Shown: in pieces, positions 1-7,199 of the stretch
Layout of the letters: every line of letters begins with the position of its first letter
How positions within the stretch are numbered: the stretch's first letter is position 1
NCBI GenBank assembly: GCA_040235565.1
Contig: JBECLA010000027.1
Coordinates: 1 to 64,000, forward strand
DNA length: 64,000 bases
Direction: 5' to 3'
Source: JAHEIJ01 sp040235565
Lineage (GTDB): Bacteria; Pseudomonadota; Gammaproteobacteria; UBA6429; Thiohalophilaceae
Translations under genes and position numbers: made by a program
The notes under the pieces: model-generated
Told to the model about the DNA's origin: nothing
The model's database searches: none
Seen by the model: only the letters and a program-made list of their open reading frames with translations

Positions 1-390
1 CTTTTCCTGCTGGCGACCATCGCTGCTGCCGAAGTTGCCATCATCACCCATCCGGGTACCGAGGAAATCGGGCTGTCGAAAGACAAGGTGGCGGATGTCT
101 ATCTGGGTAAAATCAAGTCCTTCAGTGACGGCACGCCGACCAAGCCGGTCGATCAGTCCAAGGGCAGTCCCTTGCGGGAGAAGTTTTACAAGGCCATCCT
201 GGGTAAAACCGAAACCGAAATGAATCGTTACTGGTCAAAGCGGAAATACACCGGCAAAGGCAAACCGCCCGTGGTTGTGATCGGTGATGATGCCGTGAAA
301 GAACTGGTCGCCAATACACCGGGTGCGATCGGTTATATCGATGGCAAGAGTCTCGACAAGAGTGTCAAGGTCATTCTGATTATTCGTTAA
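1..390 (+). CDS. Phosphate-binding-protein-like periplasmic protein (5' end cut by window)
   Basis: The reading frame is open from base 1 and ends with TAA at 388-390. The first residues (LFLLATIAAAEV) look like the end of a signal peptide, so only a few N-terminal residues are missing. The mature part, about 120 residues, resembles the short single-domain PstS-like periplasmic binding proteins: it has ADVYLGK near the start, a PVDQSKGSPLREKFYKAILG segment and a GAIGYID motif, all typical of the phosphate-binding PBP-like fold. No transporter genes follow, so it is probably a stand-alone protein and not part of a complete pst operon. Substrate binding is inferred from family resemblance only; fold assignment fairly sure, role not. 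Confidence 0.7.
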   Translation, partial: LFLLATIAAAEVAIITHPGTEEIGLSKDKVADVYLGKIKSFSDGTPTKPVDQSKGSPLREKFYKAILGKTETEMNRYWSKRKYTGKGKPPVVVIGDDAVKELVANTPGAIGYIDGKSLDKSVKVILIIR

Positions 391-473
391 ACAAGCTGTG
401 GTTGTTTGGTAGATAGTCAGTCTGGATTGTGTACAGGGATGTTCAGCTCCACTTTTTGTTTGGTATGCAAACG

Positions 474-1217
474 ATGATGAAAACCTTACTAGCAAGTCTG
501 TTTGTTCTCGTCCTGGCCATGAATGTTTCCGTGGCCGCGGACGATCCCATGAAAAGTCTGTTCATGTTCCAGCAACAAATGGCGGAAGGGGGTAATTCCG
601 CCGCCATGATGAAGCTGGGTGAGATGTACGAAAAAGGCGAGGGTACGCCGCGAAATCTGGACAAGGCCAGAGAGATGTATCAACAGGCGAAGGCCAAGGG
701 CCATCCCGGTGCCGATGTCGCCTTGCAGCGATTGAACAAGCAACAGCCGCGTGCGGCGAAACAGGTGCAGGAAAATAAGGCTGCACAGGAACGTGCCAGG
801 AAGGAAGCGGAAGCCAAACGACAGGCAGCCGAGCGCGAACGGGCACGCCAGGCTGAACTGGAACGCCAGAAAGCGGCCCAGCAAAAAGCCGCACAGGAAA
901 GGGCGGCACAACTGAAAGCCGCCAAGGAAAAAGCGGCGCGTGAAAAGTCGGCCAGAGAGAAGGCGGCGCGCGAGAAGGCGGCCAGAGAGAAAGCCAAGCG
1001 TGATGCGTTAGCCAAACAGAAACAGGAAGAAGCGGCGCGGCGCGCAGCGCAACAGCGGGCCGCGCAACAAAAACTTGCACAACAAAAAGCCGCGCAGGAA
1101 GCCGCCGCGCGCAAAAAAGCCGAGGCAGAAGCCCAGAAAGAAGCCGATAAAAAAGGCTTCAAATCTGATCCCTGTCAGGGTCCGGCAGCGCGTGTGATGT
1201 CAACCTGCAAGAAATAA
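474..1217 (+). CDS. Sel1-repeat protein with Ala/Lys/Glu-rich coiled coil, secreted
   Basis: Start chosen at the ATG pair 474/477 because a signal peptide follows directly (MMKTLLASLFVLVLAM, cleavage near AVAA-DD); the GTG at 429 and ATG at 465 are in-frame alternatives. After a short helical segment there is one Sel1-like repeat (AAMMKLGEMYEKGEGTPRNL, then DKAREMYQQAKAKGH). Residues about 90-230 are an almost uninterrupted Ala/Lys/Glu/Gln/Arg helix, probably a long periplasmic coiled coil or TolA-like stalk. The last 20 residues carry two cysteines (DPCQGP and STCKK) that could form a disulfide. The next gene has the same architecture and starts about 40 bp downstream, so the two look like a duplicated pair. 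Function unknown; Sel1 repeats usually mediate protein-protein contact. Confidence 0.7.
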   Translation: MMKTLLASLFVLVLAMNVSVAADDPMKSLFMFQQQMAEGGNSAAMMKLGEMYEKGEGTPRNLDKAREMYQQAKAKGHPGADVALQRLNKQQPRAAKQVQENKAAQERARKEAEAKRQAAERERARQAELERQKAAQQKAAQERAAQLKAAKEKAAREKSAREKAAREKAAREKAKRDALAKQKQEEAARRAAQQRAAQQKLAQQKAAQEAAARKKAEAEAQKEADKKGFKSDPCQGPAARVMSTCKK

Positions 1218-1256
1218 GTGTTAAACAAAGTATATCGTTGGGATAGTAGCGTGAAG

Positions 1257-2279
1257 ATGTATAAAAGTATGCTGTTGTTGTTTGTGCTTGGGTTAACCTT
1301 GCTGGGTAGTCGTGTCGTTATTGCAGATACGAGTCAGTTCAAGCTCGATCAAATCATGGCCAAACGGGGCGATGCGATGGCGCAGTTTTCCGTGGCGATT
1401 GCGTATGAAGATGGTGTCGGGACCAAGAAGGATCTGCAGCAGGCATTCGACTGGTATTCCAGGGCCGCCAGGCAGGGACATGATGGGGCACAATACAAGG
1501 TCGGTACATTTTATGAAAAAGGTACGGCAGTGAAAAAAGATCCAACGCTTGCGATGGAGTGGTACAAGAAAGCCGCCGGTAGTGGCAATCGTCAGGCACA
1601 AAAAAAGCTGGAGCAAATGGCTGCCAAGGAGCGCAATGAGCAACTGGCGCAGCAACGTCGCGAAAAACAACAGCAGGAAGCGGCTGCCGCGGCTGCGGCC
1701 AAGGCCGAACAGGAACGAAAAGCGGCTGCGGTCGCCAAGGCCGAGCAGGAACGACGTGCTGCCGCGGCCAGAGAAAAGGCGCGTCGGGACGCGGCTGCAA
1801 AGGCTAAAAAATCAGCGCCGGTCAAAATGGCGGCAGCCACACCACCTGCTCCCAAACCAAAACCGGCACCCAAACGCGTTGACATACCGGACCTGCAGGA
1901 AGTGGTGGTCAACAATAACTGGAAAACCGGAACCATGGCGGCCGACTACTTACCTTCCACGGCGACCAAGTGCGCCCAGGCGGGTAATGAAGTGATCTGC
2001 TTCTCTGATGAACGGGCACGGATTGTGGCGGGTAAAAAGATAACCTATACCACCAAGGCGACCCTGAATAACTTCAGGCGTGACGGCACATTCCGTGTCA
2101 GCTATGTATATAACGCTCTGAAACTGGATCCGGCGTCGGGTGGAGTGGCGAAGGATGCACACGGTTTGCGGGCACAGCAAGGCTGGCAGCAACCCCAGAT
2201 TGTGGTGAATTGTAAAACCACGGACAAGGTCAATCTGTATTGCAGTGACGGCAAGGTTCGCTTTCACTACATGCGTTAA
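1257..2279 (+). CDS. Sel1-repeat/coiled-coil protein with C-terminal Cys-containing domain, secreted
   Basis: Start taken at ATG 1257, giving a clean signal peptide (MYKSMLLLFVLGLTLLGS...VIA-DTS); GTG 1251 and GTG 1218 are alternatives in frame. Two consecutive Sel1-like repeats cover residues about 35-105 (DAMAQFSVAIAYEDGVGTKK; GAQYKVGTFYEKGTAVKKDP). An Ala/Lys/Glu/Gln coiled-coil stalk follows to about residue 200, then a Pro/Lys linker. The final 130 residues form a globular domain with cysteines in TKCAQAGNEVICFSD and VNCKTTDKVNLYCSDG, which look like two disulfide pairs. The order signal peptide - Sel1 - stalk - domain suggests a periplasmic scaffold. It belongs in an operon with the preceding gene (same strand, about 40 bp gap). 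I do not recognise the C-terminal domain. Confidence 0.7.
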   Translation: MYKSMLLLFVLGLTLLGSRVVIADTSQFKLDQIMAKRGDAMAQFSVAIAYEDGVGTKKDLQQAFDWYSRAARQGHDGAQYKVGTFYEKGTAVKKDPTLAMEWYKKAAGSGNRQAQKKLEQMAAKERNEQLAQQRREKQQQEAAAAAAAKAEQERKAAAVAKAEQERRAAAAREKARRDAAAKAKKSAPVKMAAATPPAPKPKPAPKRVDIPDLQEVVVNNNWKTGTMAADYLPSTATKCAQAGNEVICFSDERARIVAGKKITYTTKATLNNFRRDGTFRVSYVYNALKLDPASGGVAKDAHGLRAQQGWQQPQIVVNCKTTDKVNLYCSDGKVRFHYMR

Positions 2280-2308
2280 GCACTGCTACACGAAATATGA
2301 TGCACACG

Positions 2309-2345
2309 GGTCGTTGTCTCCATGGTGAGGCAACGACCTTTTATA
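2309..2345 (+). terminator. Intrinsic terminator after the Sel1 pair
   Basis: GGTCGTTG (2309-2316) pairs perfectly with CAACGACC (2331-2338) and is followed by TTTTATATTT. It lies 30 bp after the stop of the second Sel1 gene and faces the convergent AMMECR1 gene. Confidence 0.75.
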
Positions 2346-2383
2346 TTTGCCTTGCCGCAAGTTATGTCAGCACTGATTCTGAA

Positions 2384-2950
2384 TCAGTCGTTACCGAATT
2401 CCTCGACGCTATAGCGCTGTGCCTTAAGACTGCTGGACCAGTAATCCGGTGCTAAGCCGGCTTTCATTTTCAAATGCCGTAAAAAATCCACCGCTTTGGG
2501 CAGGCTCTCCCACACGGAGGGGAGAAACGTGGCGCGTCGTCCGCGATCTTCCAGGATCAGACCGTCAACGCCCGGGCGGAGTTGCTGTAGCAGGTCTGAC
2601 TCGGAGTCGAACTCGATGGGTTCTGCCGGATTGAGAATGGAAATGTGATATTTCAGCTGCGCATATTCCGCCGCGCGAAGTGGTGAAAAGCGGGTATCCT
2701 CAAAGGCGGCGGAATAGGCGTTTTTTGCCACATCCTCGACCAGTGGCCGGGTTGGTTTAAGCATGCCCACGCAACCGCGCAGTTGTTGCTGAATCGTCAG
2801 GGTGACGAAGCTGGCACCGTCCTGCTGCAGCACAGGTGAATAGTCAGTCAGCTTGACCTTGAGGGGTTTGCCGGTATCCAGGCCGTGACGGACCGACTCG
2901 GCCGCGACCTGTAACAGGGTTTGCCGTTCTCGATCGTCCAGCATCATCAA
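2384..2950 (-). CDS. AMMECR1-domain protein (AmmeMemoRadiSam system protein A)
   Basis: 188 residues, the usual length of bacterial AMMECR1 proteins. The family's signature hexapeptide LRGCVG is present (QLRGCVGMLKP, about residues 57-67), as are the downstream segments ARDTRFSP-like (AFEDTRFSPL) and GLILEDRGRRATFLP. It overlaps the stop of the MEMO-family gene by the ATGA arrangement, so the two are translationally coupled. In many bacteria these two families occur with a radical SAM enzyme, and the trio is called AmmeMemoRadiSam; the third member is not in this window. Biochemical role unknown; modification of a small molecule or protein is an inference from the usual radical SAM partner. 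Confidence 0.9.
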   Translation of the reverse strand: MMMLDDRERQTLLQVAAESVRHGLDTGKPLKVKLTDYSPVLQQDGASFVTLTIQQQLRGCVGMLKPTRPLVEDVAKNAYSAAFEDTRFSPLRAAEYAQLKYHISILNPAEPIEFDSESDLLQQLRPGVDGLILEDRGRRATFLPSVWESLPKAVDFLRHLKMKAGLAPDYWSSSLKAQRYSVEEFGND

Positions 2951-3747
2951 TTGATCACATAGGCACCGTAACCGACGACCTGATCACGTGGCCCGGCGGT
3001 ATCGCCGGAATTGCGCAGGTCCACCGTTTTGGCGTGCAGACCCTTGCGTCGCGCCAGCTCCAGCAAACCATTCACCGGGTTACGGCCACAGGCATCATCA
3101 TAGTGGATGGCTTCGGGTTGCAGTGCTTCAATGGCATGGGACGTCGCCTGGTCCATCTTCTGTGCCGTCGCATAGTCGTGGTAGTGGCTGAGATCGGAGC
3201 TGATGACGATCAGGGTTTCCGGACCACCCCACACCGCTTCCAGCACTTCGGCCACATCCTCGGGACGGGTATCGCCCACCACCAATGGCACGAGGCTGAA
3301 GTCGGTGAGAATTTCCTGCAGGAAGGGCAGGTGGACTTCCAGGCTGTGTTCCAGTGCATGGGCCTGATCAAGTTGGACGACCTGGGGAAAGGCTTCCAGT
3401 CTGTCGATCAGTTGCCGATCCAGCGGAATCTGTCCCAGGGGGGTGACGAAGTGCGTCGCGCTGCTGCTGGCCAGACCGCGGAACGGCACCCGATGAGACG
3501 GACCTAACAGGACGACACGATGGATCTGTTCCCTGGCGGGCATTAAACGGGCATAGGCGCTGGCGGCGATCGGTCCGGAATAGATATAACCGGCATGCGG
3601 TACGATGATCGCTTTGGGGACTTCTTCAGGTTCGGTGTGTTTCTGCAGCGCTTGCTGGAGATAGGTATCGATCGACAGGTGTAATTCTGCCTTGTCACCG
3701 GGGTAGAACATTCCTGCTACCGCGGGTTGTCTGATAAAATTACTCAT
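2947..3747 (-). CDS. MEMO1 family protein (AmmeMemoRadiSam system protein B)
   Basis: Start set at ATG 3747 (MSNFIRQPAVAGMFYPG): it has a GGA box five bases upstream and coincides with the family's N-terminal RxPAVAGxFYP motif; the GTG at 3783 adds 12 unconserved residues. 266 residues. Family motifs are clear: PHAGYIYSG, GPSHR, LEHSLEVHLPFLQ, and SSDLSHYHDY near residue 180. MEMO proteins resemble extradiol-dioxygenase-like (LigB) metal enzymes; the His/Asp motifs needed for a metal site are retained here. First gene of the memo-ammecr1 pair; divergent from mog across 165 bp. Confidence 0.9.
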   Translation of the reverse strand: MSNFIRQPAVAGMFYPGDKAELHLSIDTYLQQALQKHTEPEEVPKAIIVPHAGYIYSGPIAASAYARLMPAREQIHRVVLLGPSHRVPFRGLASSSATHFVTPLGQIPLDRQLIDRLEAFPQVVQLDQAHALEHSLEVHLPFLQEILTDFSLVPLVVGDTRPEDVAEVLEAVWGGPETLIVISSDLSHYHDYATAQKMDQATSHAIEALQPEAIHYDDACGRNPVNGLLELARRKGLHAKTVDLRNSGDTAGPRDQVVGYGAYVIN

Positions 3748-3912
3748 ATTTCCGGACTCAGAGTGGTTCAGTTGTCTCTTCACATGGCACTACGGACAAG
3801 CGGGTTATTCCCGCTGATCACGAGAGCAAAATTCCATTCTTTTATATAGATTAGTATATGTTCGCCTTGCTGCGTTACCAGTCACGCATAGACGTTAAAT
3901 TTTGAGGAATTC

Positions 3913-4446
3913 ATGACACAGAACAAGATTCGCATCGGTATTGTCACCGTCTCTGATCGCGCCAGTCGTGGTGAGTATGAAGATCTGGGCGGGCCGGCCA
4001 TGCGGGATTGGCTGGCAAAAGCCCTCGCCAGTGAGTGGGAAGCCGTGCCCCGGCTGGTCCCCGATGAACAACACCAGATTGAAGCGGTATTGAAAGATTT
4101 GTGCGATCAGGAGGGGTGTTGTCTGGTGGTCACCACCGGCGGCACCGGACCGGCCAAGCGAGACGTGACCCCCGAGGCGACCGAGGCCGTATGCGACAAG
4201 ATCCTGGACGGGTTCGGGGAACTGATGCGTGCGGTATCATTGCAATTTGTGCCGACCGCCATCTTGTCCCGCCAGATCGCCGGGATCCGGGGGGATTGCC
4301 TGATTATAAATTTACCCGGCAAGCCAGCCGCAATTGCCGATTGTCTGAACGCCGTGTTTCCGGCCGTCCCCACCTGCGTCAGTTTGATCGATGGTCCCTG
4401 GCTGGAAACCAATGATGATTTTGTGAAGGCCTTTCGGCCCACCTGA
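3913..4446 (+). CDS. mog: Molybdopterin adenylyltransferase
   Basis: 177 residues with the MoaB/MogA fold motifs: GIVTVSDRASRGEYEDLGGP at the N terminus, VVTTGGTGPAKRDVTPEAT (about residues 72-90), SRQIAGIRGDCLIINLPGKP, and a C-terminal segment typical of MogA, not MoaB. The enzyme activates molybdopterin with ATP to give MPT-AMP before molybdate insertion, in the cytoplasm. A GAGGAATTC box sits four bases before the ATG. prmB follows after 29 bp on the same strand. No other moa or moe genes are in the window, so its partners are elsewhere. Confidence 0.93.
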   Translation: MTQNKIRIGIVTVSDRASRGEYEDLGGPAMRDWLAKALASEWEAVPRLVPDEQHQIEAVLKDLCDQEGCCLVVTTGGTGPAKRDVTPEATEAVCDKILDGFGELMRAVSLQFVPTAILSRQIAGIRGDCLIINLPGKPAAIADCLNAVFPAVPTCVSLIDGPWLETNDDFVKAFRPT

Positions 4447-4475
4447 TTGTTCACAGGCCAGTTATTTTGAACCCG

Positions 4476-5387
4476 ATGCAACCTGAACAAATCCAACCAA
4501 CCTTGCGGGACATGATCCTGCGCGGCGAACAGGTGCTGGATGAAGCCGGCGTGTATTTCGGGCACGGCACGGATAACGCCCTGGATGAAGCCGCCTGGCT
4601 GGTATCGCATGCAATCGGCTTGCCCCCGACTTTCAGTGATGCCGAACTTGACCAGGTATTGACGGACGCGCAGCAGAAGGAGGTAGAGAAACTGCTGCAA
4701 CGACGGGTGCAGGAACGCTTGCCGGCTGCCTATTTGACGCATGAGGCCTGGTTTGCCGGTCACCGTTTTTATGTCGATGAGCGGGTCCTGGTGCCACGAT
4801 CCCCCCTGGCGGAGCTGATCCAGGATGAATTTCGGCCCTGGGTGGAGGCATCGCAGCTGACGCGGGTACTCGATCTGTGCACCGGGAGTGGTTGTATTGC
4901 CATCGCCACGGCCCTGGCATTACCCCAGGTGCAGGTGGATGCCACGGACATCTCGCCAGAGGCACTGGCGGTGGCGCGCCGCAACGTGGCTGACTATCAC
5001 CTGCAAAAGCGAGTGAACCTGATCGAATCGGATCTTTTCGACGCCTTGCAGGGCAGGCGCTATGATTTAATTGTGAGTAATCCACCGTATGTGGATGCCG
5101 AGGACATGGCCGCTTTGCCGGCGGAATATCGGCGTGAGCCGCAAATGGGTCTGACGGCCGGCCCCGAAGGCCTGGATCTGGTGATCCCGATGCTACAACA
5201 GGCAGCTGATTACCTCACCGATAACGGTGTTATGATCGTCGAGGTCGGCAACAGCGCCGAGGCCCTCCAGGCCCGGTTCCCCAGTGTGCCCTTTACCTGG
5301 CTGGAATTCAGTTATGGTGGCGAGGGAGTTTTTCTACTCGAGGCCCCGCAGGTGGTCGAGTATCATGATACTTTTATGCAGGCGTGA
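4476..5387 (+). CDS. prmB: Ribosomal protein uL3 N5-glutamine methyltransferase
   Basis: Start taken at ATG 4476; a TTG at 4467 is in frame but adds only three residues. 303 residues. SAM-binding motif I is LDLCTGSGCIAIATAL, and the glutamine-binding NPPY motif of the HemK/PrmB family is present (IVSNPPYVD). The N-terminal helical domain and EYRREPQMGLTAGPEGLD segment are those of PrmB and not PrmC. It methylates the side-chain amide of a glutamine in ribosomal protein uL3, using SAM, during ribosome assembly. Shares the strand with mog and the next two genes; no terminator is visible between them. Confidence 0.93.
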   Translation: MQPEQIQPTLRDMILRGEQVLDEAGVYFGHGTDNALDEAAWLVSHAIGLPPTFSDAELDQVLTDAQQKEVEKLLQRRVQERLPAAYLTHEAWFAGHRFYVDERVLVPRSPLAELIQDEFRPWVEASQLTRVLDLCTGSGCIAIATALALPQVQVDATDISPEALAVARRNVADYHLQKRVNLIESDLFDALQGRRYDLIVSNPPYVDAEDMAALPAEYRREPQMGLTAGPEGLDLVIPMLQQAADYLTDNGVMIVEVGNSAEALQARFPSVPFTWLEFSYGGEGVFLLEAPQVVEYHDTFMQA

Positions 5388-5428
5388 AGCCTGGTGTTAT
5401 ATATCCCTTCTGATTGCAGGAGTATTGA

Positions 5429-5755
5429 ATGTCAATTGTAAAACGGCCCGCTTCCATGGAAGATTACATCGAACTGGTGAAATCAGCCCTGTTTGATGTG
5501 GAAGAGTTACGCATGTCGGTGGAATTCGATATGGAATTCATGGAGTCAGCGTTATCGTTTGTTGAGCCCCTGGAAAAGGGCCTGCGTGATTTACTCCATT
5601 CCCTGCAAGATGGCAATCATGAATTTGCCGATGAGGATTTGGCTTTTATGCCTATCGTGGAAGCGCAGCCCAACGTCATGCTGCCCTTCAAACCGGTGTT
5701 ACGTCAGATCAATGAAACTCATCGTAAAGGACTACAGGCCGAAACCGAAGATTGA
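5429..5755 (+). CDS. Conserved hypothetical protein, acidic, 108 aa
   Basis: Starts at ATG 5429 behind a good AGGAG box (5417-5422). The product is small, acidic and cytoplasmic: no signal peptide, membrane segment or cysteine. It is predicted to be mostly helical, with a repeated acidic pattern (VEFDMEFMESALSFVEP, HEFADEDLAFMPIVEAQ). It sits between prmB and hemN with gaps of 41 and 62 bp, so it is probably cotranscribed. I do not recognise the family. Real coding is supported by the RBS, by its position in the string of genes and by normal codon use. Confidence 0.7.
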   Translation: MSIVKRPASMEDYIELVKSALFDVEELRMSVEFDMEFMESALSFVEPLEKGLRDLLHSLQDGNHEFADEDLAFMPIVEAQPNVMLPFKPVLRQINETHRKGLQAETED

Positions 5756-5817
5756 CGTTTCCCATACGCTGCTACCACGGCGAGAGAGTGGGCAGCGAGC
5801 GATATCAGGATCCAATC

Positions 5818-7197
5818 ATGAGCGAAATTATTTTTGATAAGCAGCTGATTCAACGTTACGACAAGGCGGGCCCGCGCTATACGTCCTATCCCACCGCGGT
5901 GCAATTTACGGAAGAATTTACCAGTGAGGATTATCGCCAAAAAGCGCTGGCAAGTAATATCAGCAAACGCCCCTTGTCGTTGTATTTTCATATCCCTTTC
6001 TGCGATACCGTCTGTTTCTATTGTGGCTGCAACAAGGTTGTCACCAAGGATCGAACCCGTGCCGCGCCTTATTTACAACGGGTTCATCAGGAAATTGCCA
6101 TGCAGAGCCAATTGTTCGATAACGAACGACCGGTGGAGCAACTGCATTGGGGCGGGGGGACGCCCACTTTTATCAGTCATGATGAAATGCGTGAACTGAT
6201 GCGGGTGACAGGCAAGTATTTCAAGCTGCTGGACAATGATGCGGGTGAATACTCGATCGAGATCGATCCGCGGGAGGCCCACGGTGACACCATCGCTGTG
6301 TTGCGCTCAATTGGATTTAATCGCATGAGCCTGGGAGTGCAGGACTTTGACCCGACGGTGCAAAAGGCGGTTAATCGTATCCAGTCCGAGGAGGAGACCG
6401 CCTATGTGATCAACGCAGCCCGTAGTGAAGGCTTTAAATCGATCAGCATTGATCTGATTTATGGATTGCCCTTCCAGAGCGTTGCCAGTTTTGATCGAAC
6501 CCTCGATCGCGTACTTGCGCTGTCACCTGATCGCTTATCGGTGTTTAACTATGCGCACTTGCCGGAAATGTTTAAACCCCAGCGGCGTATCAACGCCGGG
6601 GATCTGCCCAGCCCAGATGAAAAACTGGCGATTCTTAAACACTGCATCGATCACCTCACAGCCGCCGGTTACGTCTATATCGGGATGGATCATTTCGCCA
6701 AGCCGGATGATGAACTGGCAGTGGCCCAGGCAAACGGGACCCTGTATCGGAATTTTCAGGGCTATTCCACCCACGCCAATTGCGATCTGATTGCTCTGGG
6801 GATTACCTCTATCAGTATGGTTGGTAACTGCTATGCCCAGAACCTGAAAACCATGGATGATTACTATGCGCGTATCGATGCCGGCGAACTGGCGGTATTT
6901 CGCGGAGTCAGTTTAACGGAGGAAGACATTCTGCGCCGGGAAGTGATTACCCAGTTGATATGCAATTTCAATTTGCCTATAGCCGACATCGAACAGCAGT
7001 TTGGCATCAGTTTCCCCGAGCATTTTTCCCGGGAACTGGAAGAACTGAAATCCATGCAACAGGATGGTTTGCTTGAACTGACGGATAAAACCATCACCGT
7101 AACGCCGGCTGGTAAATTGCTGATTCGTAATATCTGTATGGTGTTTGACGCCTATCTTCGCGCCCAGAAGGAAGAACGTTTTTCACGCGTGATTTAG
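5818..7197 (+). CDS. hemN: Oxygen-independent coproporphyrinogen III oxidase
   Basis: Start placed at ATG 5818 (MSEIIFDKQLIQRYDKAGPRYTS...), where homology begins; an upstream TTG (5752) would overlap the preceding gene. 459 residues, the normal length. The radical SAM cluster motif is HIPFCDTVCFYCGC (Cys62, Cys66, Cys69, with Cys71 also conserved in HemN). The GGGTPTF motif, DPREAH and YGLPFQ segments fit the family, as does the C-terminal winged domain with EEDILRREVITQLICNF. It decarboxylates coproporphyrinogen III to protoporphyrinogen IX without oxygen, for anaerobic or microaerobic heme synthesis; useful here given the many c-type cytochromes of the window. Ends two bases from the convergent GGDEF/EAL gene. 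Confidence 0.95.
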   Translation: MSEIIFDKQLIQRYDKAGPRYTSYPTAVQFTEEFTSEDYRQKALASNISKRPLSLYFHIPFCDTVCFYCGCNKVVTKDRTRAAPYLQRVHQEIAMQSQLFDNERPVEQLHWGGGTPTFISHDEMRELMRVTGKYFKLLDNDAGEYSIEIDPREAHGDTIAVLRSIGFNRMSLGVQDFDPTVQKAVNRIQSEEETAYVINAARSEGFKSISIDLIYGLPFQSVASFDRTLDRVLALSPDRLSVFNYAHLPEMFKPQRRINAGDLPSPDEKLAILKHCIDHLTAAGYVYIGMDHFAKPDDELAVAQANGTLYRNFQGYSTHANCDLIALGITSISMVGNCYAQNLKTMDDYYARIDAGELAVFRGVSLTEEDILRREVITQLICNFNLPIADIEQQFGISFPEHFSRELEELKSMQQDGLLELTDKTITVTPAGKLLIRNICMVFDAYLRAQKEERFSRVI

Positions 7198-7199
7198 TT

